The translations under genes were made by a program, and so were the position numbers. A DNA stretch of 64,000 nucleotides from JARFUG01 sp050485365 (lineage in GTDB: Bacteria > Desulfobacterota > Desulfuromonadia > Desulfuromonadales > JACZKF01): positions 14,283 through 78,282 of the forward strand of contig JBJHBH010000005.1 in NCBI GenBank assembly GCA_050485365.1, given 5' to 3'. How positions within the stretch are numbered: the stretch's first letter is position 1; every line of letters begins with the position of its first letter. This document shows positions 9,077 to 17,432 of this stretch, piece after piece. Under the pieces are notes generated by a model, which was given only the letters and a program-made list of their open reading frames with translations, was not told the origin of the DNA and searched no databases.

Positions 9077-9140
9077 GGCGCCGCGGGACTTTTTTAACAC
9101 TAAATCAAATTTTTATCGATATTAAAAAATGCGCGGCGCC
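9077..9140. repeat. Perfect 9-bp inverted repeat with AT-rich centre
   Basis: GGCGCCGCG (9077-9085) and CGCGGCGCC (9132-9140) flank an AT-rich core that has a second nested pair (TTTTTTA and TAAAAAA). It lies between the divergent transporter and CDGSH genes, in the region expected to hold both promoters, so it could be a regulatory or cruciform site. Confidence 0.5.
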
Positions 9141-9252
9141 TTCGGCGGCCAGATCCGGGCGTTTCACGAAATTTTCGGTATGCTTTAGGGCAGATGCGAA
9201 CACAGGTGCGGCCCCAGCGGCGGGCCGCCGAAATTTCAAGGAGAGCGCGGCG

Positions 9253-9504
9253 ATGACGAAGAAAAAGACGCCAGAAGGAATGCCGATCGAGATCACCCTC
9301 GATCCGGGGACCTATTACCGATGCACCTGCGGAAAGTCGCAGAACCTTCCGTTCTGCGACGAGTCGCACAGCGGCTTTGAAACCTCACCCATCGCCTTCA
9401 CCATCGAGAAGCGCGAGAAAATCTTCATCTGCGGCTGCGGGCTCAGCGGAGATCAGCCCTATTGCGACGGCAGCTGCGGCGTTTCCCTGGCCGGAAGGGA
9501 GTAG
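9253..9504 (+). CDS. Double CDGSH iron-sulfur protein
   Basis: An 83-residue protein with two CDGSH-type motifs, each expected to hold one [2Fe-2S] cluster. The first is CTCGKSQNLPFCDESH (Cys24, Cys26, Cys35, His39) and matches the classic three-Cys/one-His pattern. The second is CGCGLSGDQPYCDGSC (Cys60, Cys62, Cys71) with Cys75 where the fourth ligand is normally histidine. Bacterial tandem CDGSH proteins are cytoplasmic redox proteins of uncertain role. AAGGAG lies 9 bases before the ATG. Confidence 0.88.
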   Translation: MTKKKTPEGMPIEITLDPGTYYRCTCGKSQNLPFCDESHSGFETSPIAFTIEKREKIFICGCGLSGDQPYCDGSCGVSLAGRE

Positions 9505-9536
9505 GAGTACTCCATCTTGGGCCATCCGAAGCCCAC

Positions 9537-9564
9537 TTGTCATAAAATTTTTTCATGATAAAAT
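9537..9564 (+). promoter_or_regulatory. Sigma-70-type promoter for the flavin reductase-like gene
   Basis: TTGTCA (9537-9542) and TAAAAT (9559-9564) with a 16-bp spacer, 30 bp upstream of the ATG at 9594. Confidence 0.55.
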
Positions 9565-9593
9565 GCGGGAAACGTTCGGCAGGAGAATGCGCG

Positions 9594-10142
9594 ATGAACG
9601 GTATGCTTCGGAAGATCGATACGATTCTGCGCTCCGCCCCTTGCGCCCTCCTCAGTTTTTTCGGCGACGACGGGCAGGCGCAGGTGCGTCCGCTGGAGTG
9701 GGTGGGGGTGATCTGTTCGGAGCCGGCGATCCTCTCCGTCTGTCTGAAGCGCTCTTGCGGCGCCGCGGCCGATGATCTGGAGGGGGGAGATTTCGTGGTG
9801 AACCTGCCCGGCGCGCCCTTTGCGGCCGCCGAACCTTCGGACCTCGCTGCGGCGACGACGGGAGGCGCCGAGACGGTGTCGGCCCCCATCGTCGCCGACG
9901 CCCCCTTGCGCCTCGAATGCCGCCGGGCGAGCGTGCTGCACCGCTTCGAGCGCACCGTGCTCAGCGGGACGATCGCGGCGGTGCACATCGCCGGGCGCAC
10001 CTACGGGCACGACGCCCCCCCCGACATCTATCGCCTCGCCCCCTTTGCCCACCCCCTCATCGTCTCGCCCGCCGTCGGGCACAATCTGGAGAAGATCTGG
10101 AGCGATCCGCTCCGGGCCCCCGAGAACGCGACGTGCTTCTGA
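9594..10142 (+). CDS. Flavin reductase-like FMN-binding protein
   Basis: A 182-residue protein of the flavin reductase (split-barrel FMN-binding) family. The N-terminal half (APCALLSFFGDDGQAQVRPL, then WVGVICSEPAILSVCLK) is the usual FMN phosphate- and ring-binding region, followed by DDLEGGDFVVNLPG. Relatives reduce flavins or act as small flavoproteins in anaerobes. The ATG at 9594 has AGGAGA 7 bases upstream. It has its own promoter and no operon partner. Confidence 0.75.
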   Translation: MNGMLRKIDTILRSAPCALLSFFGDDGQAQVRPLEWVGVICSEPAILSVCLKRSCGAAADDLEGGDFVVNLPGAPFAAAEPSDLAAATTGGAETVSAPIVADAPLRLECRRASVLHRFERTVLSGTIAAVHIAGRTYGHDAPPDIYRLAPFAHPLIVSPAVGHNLEKIWSDPLRAPENATCF

Positions 10143-10174
10143 ACGACTGACGGGCCATGCCGGAACATCAGTTC

Positions 10175-10212
10175 AGCAGGGTCTCGGGACGTCCACGCGT
10201 AAGGGTGTCTGG
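10175..10212. repeat. Half copy of the double-hairpin dispersed repeat
   Basis: AGGGTCTCGGGACGTCC followed by GGGTGTCTGG matches one arm and part of the centre of the repeats at 26582-26721 and 41012-41119. The other arm is missing; the copy ends right at the malic enzyme stop codon. Confidence 0.6.
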
Positions 10213-11553
10213 TCACTCCCAGGGCCTGATGACCCCCGACTCCAGCGCGGCGCGCTCCACCGCCTCGGTCACCTTGCGGTGCACGTCGGGGTGCAGGATG
10301 GAGGGGACGAGCTCGCCTTCTTCGGCGCAGCCGGCGATCGCCTTGGCGGCGGCGATCTTCATCTTGTTGTTGATGCGCGTCGCCCGAACGTTCAGGGCGC
10401 CGCGGAAGAGCCCGGGGAAACCGAGGGCGTTGTTGACGCTCTTGCCGTCGGCGGCGAAGGCGGCGCCCGCTTCCAGAGCGCTCTCGGGGGCGATCTCCGG
10501 ATTGGGATTGGACAGCGCGAGGATCACCTGCCCCTTGCGTACCATCTGGGGCTTGATGAGGCCCGGGACGCCGGTGGTGGCGATGACGACGTTCGCCTCC
10601 TCCATCACCTGCTGCAGCGTTCCTTCCCTCCCCCCCAGATCGACGAGCATCTGCCGGGCGGGCTCCTTAAGGTCGGTGCCGATGACGCTCCTGACGCCGT
10701 AGGCGAGCAGGAGCTTGGAGATCCCCATCCCCGCCGCGCCGAGGCCGATCACCCCGATGGACGACTTGGAGAGCATCTGTCCGGTGAAGCGGGTGGCGTT
10801 GAGGAGGGCGGCCAGCACGACGACGGCGGTGCCGTGCTGATCGTCGTGCAGCACCGGGATATCGAGCGTGGCGTCGAGCTCGTCCTCGATGGCGAAGCAC
10901 TCGGGGGCCGCGATGTCCTCGAGCTTGATCGCCCCGAAGGTGGGGGCGATGTTCCTGACGGTTTCGATGATCGCCTGCGGGTCCTTGTTCTGGATCAGGA
11001 TGGGCACGCCGCTGATCCCCACGAAGTGATCGAACAGGGCGGCCTTCCCCTCCATCACCGGCATCCCCGCCACCGCGCCGATGTCGCCGAGCCCCAGGAT
11101 GGCGGTGCCGTTGGTGACGATGGCCACCTGGTTGTGGATCGCAGTGTACTTCCAGGCCAGATCGGGCTTTTTGTGGATATCGAGGCAGACGGTGGCGACC
11201 CCGGGGGTGTAGATCTTGCGGATGTCGCCGATGCTCTTGATGGGGAGGCGCCCCTTCATGGCGATCTTTCCCCCCTCGTGCATCTGATGCACCAGATCGA
11301 TGACCTCTTCGACGATGATCCCTTCAACCTTCGAGATGCTGTCGAGAATTTTCTCCAGATGCTCCTCGGAGTCGACATAGACGGTGAGCTCTCGGGTGTT
11401 GTGGGTCAACCCGATGCGCACCATGCGGATATCGCCGATGTTGCTCCCTCCCATCCCAATGGCGGAAGTCAACTTGCCGAGATAGCCCGGCTTGTCGAGG
11501 ATCATCACCCTCAGCGTCTTGGGGATCTTCCCCGCTCCTTTTTCAATCTCCAT
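10213..11553 (-). CDS. Malic enzyme with N-terminal ACT domain
   Basis: A 446-residue NAD(P)-dependent malic enzyme (malate to pyruvate and CO2) preceded by an ACT-like regulatory domain (about residues 10-85: TLRVMILDKPGYLGKLTSAI and DIRMVRIG). The catalytic part shows KIYTPGVA, NQVAIVTNGTAILGLGDIG, the metal-binding IEDELD and HDDQHGTAVV, and the Rossmann motif GLGAAGMG. The start at 11553 is chosen because GGAGG lies 6-7 bases ahead. Fusion to an ACT domain suggests amino-acid or small-molecule control of the C3/C4 branch point. It stands alone. Confidence 0.93.
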   Translation of the reverse strand: MEIEKGAGKIPKTLRVMILDKPGYLGKLTSAIGMGGSNIGDIRMVRIGLTHNTRELTVYVDSEEHLEKILDSISKVEGIIVEEVIDLVHQMHEGGKIAMKGRLPIKSIGDIRKIYTPGVATVCLDIHKKPDLAWKYTAIHNQVAIVTNGTAILGLGDIGAVAGMPVMEGKAALFDHFVGISGVPILIQNKDPQAIIETVRNIAPTFGAIKLEDIAAPECFAIEDELDATLDIPVLHDDQHGTAVVVLAALLNATRFTGQMLSKSSIGVIGLGAAGMGISKLLLAYGVRSVIGTDLKEPARQMLVDLGGREGTLQQVMEEANVVIATTGVPGLIKPQMVRKGQVILALSNPNPEIAPESALEAGAAFAADGKSVNNALGFPGLFRGALNVRATRINNKMKIAAAKAIAGCAEEGELVPSILHPDVHRKVTEAVERAALESGVIRPWE

Positions 11554-11637
11554 CTTCATCCTCCGGCCAAACCGCAAGGAGCCGTCCCCTGCTGCAGGGG
11601 CGGCCCTCGACGGCGCAATTTCATCTCCAGACTGCGT

Positions 11638-12090
11638 CTATTCCACTTCCTCTTCCCAATACGGCGCGACGCCGTAGTATTCAGAGAGCTCGCGGTGATA
11701 CGCCTCGGCGTCCTGCCCGTGGGCGGGGAGCGGAGCGTCCACAAGATCCTGGCGCTCCATGTCGAGGACGATCTGCTGATTGCCCACCGAGAGGGCATGA
11801 ACCGGGACGAGCCTCAGATCTTCGAGCTCGAGCTCGAAGCCGGTGTCCACCAGCGCGTAGGCGACGACCCCGATCTCAGGGTCGACCAGAAAATCGATGA
11901 TCTCTCCGAGCTCGGCCCCCTGCCAGTTGCGGATGATGAGGCGCGGCGCCTCCTCGGACGGATCCTGCTGCGCTGGCCCCTGGGCGTTCTGAACGACGGC
12001 CGCGCTGGAGTAGGTCGCTCCGCCCGCGTCGGCGACGGGGAAGAGGGCGAAACTCACGATGAGCAGTAGCGTGACGACAGGTCCCTTCAT
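11638..12090 (-). CDS. Exported PRC-barrel protein
   Basis: A 150-residue protein with a signal peptide (MKGPVVTLLLIVSFALFPVADA) and a PRC-barrel-like domain (RNWQGAELGEIIDFLVDPE, then GVVAYALVDTGFELELEDLRLVPVHAL). PRC barrels bind proteins or RNA in ribosome maturation and are found in small stress-related exported proteins; no exact role can be given. A strong GGGGGAG precedes the ATG. It lies 84 bp upstream of malic enzyme on the same strand, but the two have no evident functional link. Confidence 0.7.
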   Translation of the reverse strand: MKGPVVTLLLIVSFALFPVADAGGATYSSAAVVQNAQGPAQQDPSEEAPRLIIRNWQGAELGEIIDFLVDPEIGVVAYALVDTGFELELEDLRLVPVHALSVGNQQIVLDMERQDLVDAPLPAHGQDAEAYHRELSEYYGVAPYWEEEVE

Positions 12091-12370
12091 ATGGGCTCCC
12101 CCTTTCTACCCCCTCATGCTTAGACGATATCTCCTTCGAGCGCGAAGTCAAAAGGGTCGTCACGGCAGAAAGCGTCGAAGACGCGCGCCGGGTGCGCAAA
12201 AGGTCGACAGCCGCCCCTGCGGCACTATATACTTCGCCTGCGCGGCAAGCAACGGGATTGCCCGGCCGGCGCCGCTCAAGCCCGCAGAAATGGATTCATG
12301 GCGTCTCTCGCAGCAGGGAGCGCGAAACCCTTCTCACCGCTGCTCGAACAGCTTGCAAAGGAAAAAATCG

Positions 12371-13153
12371 ATGACGATGAGTCGACACCTGCTCGCCGCC
12401 GCCCTGCTCCTGCTGTCGTGGGGAGGCGCCCTCGCCGCCCCGGCGCCCATCGCGCTGTCGCACGAGCAGGCGCGGGAGATCGGCCAGAGGATCTGGCACA
12501 ACGAGGGAGCGGGGCGCGTCGAGAACCTCACCGTCTGGAACAAGGGGGAGGAGTTCCCCTCCTTCGGCATCGGCCACTTCATCTGGTACCCCGAAGGGTA
12601 CGACGGCCCCTTCGTCGAGAGCTTCCCGGCGCTGCTGCGCCATCTGGAGAAGACGACGACGCTCCCGAAGTGGCTCGCCGCCGCTAAGGGCGCCCCGTGG
12701 CGCACCCGGGCGGAGTTCTACGCCGCCGTCGACGGCGCCGAGATGCAGAGCCTGCGCCGCCTGCTGCACGACACGATTCCGCAGCAGACGGCCTTCATCG
12801 TCGCGCGCCTTGAGGGGGCGCTGCCGAAGATGCTCCAGAGCGTCCCCTCGCAGCCGCAGCGCCAACGGATCGAGCGGCAGTTCTACCGCGTCGCAGCACA
12901 TCCGTCGGGGCTCTACGCCCTCATCGACTACGTCAACTTCAAGGGGGAGGGGACCTCGCCGACGGAGAGATACAATGGGACGGGGTGGGGGCTGCTGCAG
13001 GTCCTTGAAGAGATGGGGGACGACGGCGAGGTGATGGAGGAGTTCATCCGCGCGGCCGACTTCGTCCTCACCCGCCGCGTGCACAACGCCGAGCGCGACG
13101 AGAGCCGCTGGCTCCCCGGCTGGCGCAACCGGCTCAAGACCTACCGCCCTTGA
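12371..13153 (+). CDS. Exported protein with a lysozyme-like motif
   Basis: A 260-residue protein with a signal peptide (MTMSRHLLAAALLLLSWGGA, cleavage near residue 23). I do not recognise the family. The segment WHNEGAGR followed by SFGIGHFIWYP (residues 42-73) resembles the GH24 lysozyme arrangement of a glutamate in DEG followed by TIGIGH, but the spacing is longer, so peptidoglycan cleavage is only a suggestion. The rest is helical, without repeats. AAAGGA lies about 10 bases before the ATG. It is preceded by 280 bp with no recognisable feature. Confidence 0.55.
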   Translation: MTMSRHLLAAALLLLSWGGALAAPAPIALSHEQAREIGQRIWHNEGAGRVENLTVWNKGEEFPSFGIGHFIWYPEGYDGPFVESFPALLRHLEKTTTLPKWLAAAKGAPWRTRAEFYAAVDGAEMQSLRRLLHDTIPQQTAFIVARLEGALPKMLQSVPSQPQRQRIERQFYRVAAHPSGLYALIDYVNFKGEGTSPTERYNGTGWGLLQVLEEMGDDGEVMEEFIRAADFVLTRRVHNAERDESRWLPGWRNRLKTYRP

Positions 13154-13200
13154 CCGAAAGCACGTGAAAAGGTGAATTTTTCGTATTCATTCACCTTCGT

Positions 13201-13318
13201 GTGGGGTCGCGGCTCACATGGCAAGGGTGTCTGGCGCCATGGACGGCGCCAGTCAAGCGGCCATGGATGGCGAAAAGCGTCCCTTGGCATGGGAGTCGGG
13301 ACCCCATGCTGAGCAGGT
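13201..13318. repeat. Diverged copy of the double-hairpin dispersed repeat
   Basis: The ends GGGGTCGCGGCTCACATGGC and GGCATGGGAGTCGGGACCCC form an imperfect inverted repeat, and the centre holds GGTGTCTGGCGCC and GGCGCCAGTCAAGC, matching the copies at 26582 and 41012. It occupies the space upstream of the formate dehydrogenase operon and overlaps the longest possible reading frame of its first gene. Confidence 0.6.
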
Positions 13319-13353
13319 ACAATTTTCCTTCTCGAAAACCGGAGACTTTTTCG

Positions 13354-14208
13354 TTGCGCGCTTCCTCGTCACCGACCGCCACGCCTCCCCCCTCGCTCTA
13401 CATCCCGACCACGGCCCGCATCGCCGAGGTGACCGAGCTGACGCCCGACGAGAAGCTTTTTCGCGTCGAGCTCCCCGGCGGCGCCGACCTCGGCCACCGC
13501 CCCGGGCAGTTCGTGCAGCTCTCGATTCCCGGACAGACCGAGGCGCCGATCTCGGTGGCGAACTCCCCCACCCGCACAGGGTACTTCGAGCTCGGGGTGC
13601 GCCGCGCCGGGCGCCTGACGGGCGCGCTGCACGCCCTTGGTGCCGGGGACGAGATCGGCGTCCGGGGCCCCTTCGGCCGCCCTTTCGATCTCGCGGCAAT
13701 GGCCGGGCGCGACCTTGTCCTCGTCTCCGGCGGGTGCGGGCTTGCGCCGATGCGCTCGCTGGTTCAGTACGTGGAGGATCGCCCCGGCGACTTCGAGCGC
13801 GTCACTCTGCTCTACGGCGCGAAGAGCCCTGAGGCGATCCTCTTCAAGGAGGAGGTGCGCCGCTGGGAGGCCTCGGCGCGCTTCACCTGCCGCGTCACCG
13901 TCGACGTCCGTGGCGGCGAGTGCTGGGAGGGGAACGTCGGCCTCGTCACCTCCCTCATCGCGCCGCTGCACGTAGAGCCCGAGAGGACGGTCGCGGTGAT
14001 CGTCGGTCCCCCGGTCATGTACCGCTTCGCCATCGACGAGCTGATAAAGAAGGGGGTCGCCCCCGAGCGCATCGCCCTGTCGCTGGAGCGCACCATGCGC
14101 TGCGGCGTCGGCAAGTGCGGCCACTGCGCCATCGAGCACCTCTACTGCTGCACCGACGGGCCGGTCTTCTGGCTTCCGGAGGTCGCCGACGTTCCGGGGG
14201 CGCTGTGA
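13354..14208 (+). CDS. FAD/NAD(P)-binding subunit, sulfhydrogenase gamma (HydG-like)
   Basis: A 284-residue ferredoxin reductase-type protein: FAD-binding barrel (GHRPGQFVQLSIPG), NAD-binding half (LVLVSGGCGLAPMRSLVQYV) and a C-terminal cysteine cluster (MRCGVGKCGHCAIEHLYCC) for a [2Fe-2S] centre. This is the layout of sulfhydrogenase gamma and anaerobic sulfite reductase B subunits, which pass electrons to or from NAD(P)H. The TTG at 13354 with CCGGAG upstream is favoured; an ATG at 13306 lies in a repeat. The stop overlaps the GTG start of the formate dehydrogenase gene, so it is probably the diaphorase subunit of that enzyme. Confidence 0.82.
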   Translation: MRASSSPTATPPPSLYIPTTARIAEVTELTPDEKLFRVELPGGADLGHRPGQFVQLSIPGQTEAPISVANSPTRTGYFELGVRRAGRLTGALHALGAGDEIGVRGPFGRPFDLAAMAGRDLVLVSGGCGLAPMRSLVQYVEDRPGDFERVTLLYGAKSPEAILFKEEVRRWEASARFTCRVTVDVRGGECWEGNVGLVTSLIAPLHVEPERTVAVIVGPPVMYRFAIDELIKKGVAPERIALSLERTMRCGVGKCGHCAIEHLYCCTDGPVFWLPEVADVPGAL

Positions 14209-16241
14209 AAAAGACGCTCTCCACCTGCCCCTACTGCGGCACCGGCTGCGCCCTCTATCTTCTCTCCGACGACGAGGGGCGTCTTGTGGGGACCGAGCCG
14301 TCCGCGACGCACCCCGTCAGCCGAGGCAGCCTCTGCGCCAAGGGGTGGAACGCCCACGCCTTCGTCCAGCACCCCGAGCGCCTGACCACCCCCCTCATCC
14401 GCCGAAACGGACGCCTGGAGCCCGCCTCCTGGGCGGAGGCCCTCGCCGCCGTCGTTGCCGGCATCCGGAAGGTCCAGGCGGCCCACGGCCGCGACGCGGC
14501 GATGTTTCTCTCCTCGGCCAAAGCGACCAACGAGGAGAACTATCTGCTGATGAAGCTCGCCCGGGCGGTCTTCGGCACCAACAACGTCGACCACTGTGCG
14601 CGCCTGTGCCACGCCTCCACCGTGGTGGGGCTCGCCGAGGCCTTCGGCTCCGGCGCCATGACGAACACCGTCGCGTGCATCGATGAGGCCGACGTCATCC
14701 TCGTCACCGGCTCCAACCCCACCGAGCAGCATCCGATCATCGGCGCCCGGATTCTGGAGGCGCAGCGCCGCGGCGCCCGACTCATCGTCGCCGACAGCCG
14801 CCGCATCCGCCTGGCGCGCTTCGCCGAGATCCACATCCGCCATAAAAACGGCACCGACGTGGCCCTCTTCAACGCCATGATGCACGTCATCCTGCGCGAG
14901 GGGCTCGAGAACAAAGAATTTCTCGCCGCGCGCACCGAAGGGGAAGGAGCCCTGCGCGAGGCGCTCGCCGCCTGGACCCCTGAGCGCGCCGCCGCGATCA
15001 CCGGCGTCCCTCCGTCCGAGATCGAGTCGGCCGCCCGCCTCTTCGCCGGGGCGAGAAAGGCCATGGTCGTCTACGCCATGGGGATCACCCAGCACACCCG
15101 CGGGGTCGACAACGTGCGCTCCCTCGCCTCGCTGGCCCTCCTCACCGGGCAGGTGGGGCGCCCCGGCACCGGCGTCAACCCCCTGCGGGGACAGAACAAC
15201 GTGCAGGGGGCGTGCGACATGGGGGCGCTCCCCAACGTCCTCACCGGCTACCAGCGCGTCGCCGACCCGGCGGTACGCGAAAAGTTCGCCGCCGCCTGGG
15301 GAACCCCCCTCCCCGAAACGAAGGGGCTCACCTCCACCGAGGCGCTGAACGCCGCGGCCGAGGGATCGGTGAAGGCCTTCTTCATCCTGGGGGAGAATCC
15401 CGTCGTCTCCGACCCGGACCAGGCCCATGTGCGCCGCGCCCTCGGCAAGCTCGACTTTCTGGTGGTGCAGGACATCTTCCCCACCGCCACAACCGAGCTC
15501 GCCGACGTCGTCCTCCCCGCCGGGTGCTTCGCCGAGAAGGAGGGGACCTTCACCAACACCGAGCGCCGCGTGCAGCGGGTGCGAAAGGCGCTTGAGCCGC
15601 CGGGGGACGCCCGCGCCGACGGGGAGATCCTCTGCGCCCTGGCCGAGGCGGCCGGCTATGAGGGGATGCGCTACGGGGGAGCCGAAGAGGTGATGGCGGA
15701 GATCGCCTCTCTCACCCCCTCCTACGGCGGCATCTCCCATGAGCGCCTCGATGATGCGGGGTTGCACTGGCCCTGCCCCGACGCCGATCACCCCGGCACG
15801 CCGGTGCTCCACCTGGGGGCCTTCACCCGCGGCCGCGCCCGCCTCACCCCCGTCGACTGGCGCCCCCCCGCCGAGGAGACGGACGAGGACTACCCCTTCC
15901 TCCTCTCCACCGGGCGCACCGCCGTCCACTGGCACACCGGCACCATGACACGGCGCACTCATCTGCTTGATCGCGAGGAGCCCGTCCCCTTCGTGGAGAT
16001 CCACCCCGACGACGCCCGGCGCCTCGGCATCGCCGCGCGCCGCGACGTCGTCGTCGCCACCCGCAGGGGCGAAGTGCGCGCCCGGGCACTCCTCACCGAG
16101 ACGGTGCGGCCGGGGCTCCTCTTCATGCCGTTCCACTTCGCCGAAGGGGCCGCCAACGCCCTTACCGTGAACGCCCTCGACCCCGAGGCCAAAATCCCCG
16201 AGCTCAAGGTCTGCGCCGCATCGATCCGGAGGGCGCCGTGA
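14205..16241 (+). CDS. fdhA: Formate dehydrogenase catalytic subunit, cysteine type
   Basis: A 678-residue molybdopterin oxidoreductase. Residues 8-44 hold the [4Fe-4S] motif CPYCGTGC plus a distant Cys44. The active-site segment DHCARLCHAST places Cys135 (codon TGC at 14607-14609) where FdhF has selenocysteine, followed by the conserved histidine. The size and lack of an N-terminal ferredoxin domain match the shorter cytoplasmic FdhF/FdhA form; no Tat signal is present. It should interconvert formate and CO2. GTG start and stop overlap both neighbours by 4 bp, so the three products are expected in fixed ratio as one complex with HydG- and HydB-like electron-transfer subunits. Confidence 0.85.
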   Translation: MKKTLSTCPYCGTGCALYLLSDDEGRLVGTEPSATHPVSRGSLCAKGWNAHAFVQHPERLTTPLIRRNGRLEPASWAEALAAVVAGIRKVQAAHGRDAAMFLSSAKATNEENYLLMKLARAVFGTNNVDHCARLCHASTVVGLAEAFGSGAMTNTVACIDEADVILVTGSNPTEQHPIIGARILEAQRRGARLIVADSRRIRLARFAEIHIRHKNGTDVALFNAMMHVILREGLENKEFLAARTEGEGALREALAAWTPERAAAITGVPPSEIESAARLFAGARKAMVVYAMGITQHTRGVDNVRSLASLALLTGQVGRPGTGVNPLRGQNNVQGACDMGALPNVLTGYQRVADPAVREKFAAAWGTPLPETKGLTSTEALNAAAEGSVKAFFILGENPVVSDPDQAHVRRALGKLDFLVVQDIFPTATTELADVVLPAGCFAEKEGTFTNTERRVQRVRKALEPPGDARADGEILCALAEAAGYEGMRYGGAEEVMAEIASLTPSYGGISHERLDDAGLHWPCPDADHPGTPVLHLGAFTRGRARLTPVDWRPPAEETDEDYPFLLSTGRTAVHWHTGTMTRRTHLLDREEPVPFVEIHPDDARRLGIAARRDVVVATRRGEVRARALLTETVRPGLLFMPFHFAEGAANALTVNALDPEAKIPELKVCAASIRRAP

Positions 16242-17209
16242 AGTCGGTCACTCTCGCGCAGCTCGAAGCCTTCTTCTCAGACATCGCGGCGGAGTTCGAC
16301 GTGCGGGTGCCGGTGCGCCTGCCTGACGGCACGCGCCTCCTCGGCCGTCCCGGCGAAGGCCCCCTGTCCCTGGAGGAGACGCCGGTGGCGCGGCGCCCCT
16401 CCGAGCTCTTCTTCCCCCAGCACGGCGTCGTCTTCACCGCGCGCGACGGGGAAGCCCCCGAACCGCCCCCCTTCCCCCCAAAACCGCTGCTGGCGGCGGG
16501 GCTCGGTGCGGCCGACCTCGACGCCCTCGCCTTCGTCGACGCCTTCTTCGCCGCCGCGCCGCGCGACGACCTCTACTTCGCCCGGCGCGACGGGGCGCTC
16601 CTCGTCGGCCTCTCGGGCGGACCGCAGCCGCAGCTCGCGGAGCTGTGCGACCTGGAGCTCATTCGGCGCGGCGAGCGCTTCGTCCTTTTTCCCCACACCG
16701 AGGCCGGCAGAAAGCTGGAAACGCGCATGGAAGGGGGCGAATCGGACGACGCCGCCGAACCGGCGCCCCCCTCCCCTTCACACGAGGAAGAGATTCGCAG
16801 GATGCTGCAGCGCGCCTCGGCCCTTCTTCTGCAGGGGCGTGTCCCCGACTCCTTCTGGGAGGAGATCGCCGATCGCTGCATCGTCTGCACCGGCTGCACC
16901 CTCGTCTGCCCCACCTGTACCTGCTTCGACGTGCAGGACCGCCGCTACCCCGAGCGCCTCGAGCGCACCCGCCAGTGGGACTCGTGCCAGTACGACGCCT
17001 TCGCTCGCGAGGCGAGCGGCCACAACCCCCTGGGCACCGAGGCCGCCCGCACCCGCCGCCGCATCCACCACAAGCTCGTCGCCGACGTGCGCCGCTGGGG
17101 GCGCATCACCTGCGTCGGGTGCGGACGCTGCGAGAACACGTGTCCCACGGGGATCGGGTTGATTTCAGTGGCAAGGGAAATGGTGGAGAAGTTCGAGCAA
17201 AAGAAGTAA
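16238..17209 (+). CDS. Iron-sulfur subunit, sulfhydrogenase beta (HydB-like)
   Basis: A 323-residue protein with two [4Fe-4S] motifs in its C-terminal third: CIVCTGCTLVCPTC and CVGCGRCENTCPTGI, separated by a segment with WDSCQYDAFAREASGHNP typical of sulfhydrogenase beta/anaerobic sulfite reductase A. The N-terminal half is less conserved. It would wire the formate dehydrogenase subunit to the FAD/NAD subunit. The GTG start overlaps the preceding stop by 4 bp. The following 223 bp hold a GC-rich hairpin after the stop and then a promoter for the hydrogenase operon. Confidence 0.82.
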   Translation: MKSVTLAQLEAFFSDIAAEFDVRVPVRLPDGTRLLGRPGEGPLSLEETPVARRPSELFFPQHGVVFTARDGEAPEPPPFPPKPLLAAGLGAADLDALAFVDAFFAAAPRDDLYFARRDGALLVGLSGGPQPQLAELCDLELIRRGERFVLFPHTEAGRKLETRMEGGESDDAAEPAPPSPSHEEEIRRMLQRASALLLQGRVPDSFWEEIADRCIVCTGCTLVCPTCTCFDVQDRRYPERLERTRQWDSCQYDAFAREASGHNPLGTEAARTRRRIHHKLVADVRRWGRITCVGCGRCENTCPTGIGLISVAREMVEKFEQKK

Positions 17210-17327
17210 GGCGGGTGCGGGGCGCAGCGCCCGCGCTCTTAGACCTCAGACCCCCCAACAATCACATCTTTCCCACTCCTCCCCCCGTTCTGAAAAAAAT
17301 TCCTACCGAAAAGGTTTCATTTTTTCA

Positions 17328-17355
17328 TTGTCACCAAATCTGCCGGTGTTAGAAT
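17328..17355 (+). promoter_or_regulatory. Sigma-70-type promoter of the hydrogenase operon
   Basis: TTGTCA (17328-17333), 16-bp spacer, TAGAAT (17350-17355), followed by an AT-rich leader of about 70 bases to the ATG at 17433. It separates the hydrogenase genes from the formate dehydrogenase operon. Confidence 0.55.
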
Positions 17356-17432
17356 GAAAAGCTCAATGATTTCAAGTAGAAATATTTTTAATCTTTAGAG
17401 AAACACTGTTATCTGAACTCGGGAGGAACGCA

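Noticed and set aside
9820..12069. 749-codon open frame on the plus strand
   Set aside because: It overlaps the flavin reductase-like gene in another frame and runs antisense to malic enzyme and the PRC-barrel gene.
14607..14609. Selenocysteine in the formate dehydrogenase
   Set aside because: The active-site codon is TGC (cysteine), so no TGA recoding or SECIS element is needed.
17211..17240. Terminator after the formate dehydrogenase operon
   Set aside because: A GC-rich stem can be drawn, but it is imperfect and lacks a U-run.
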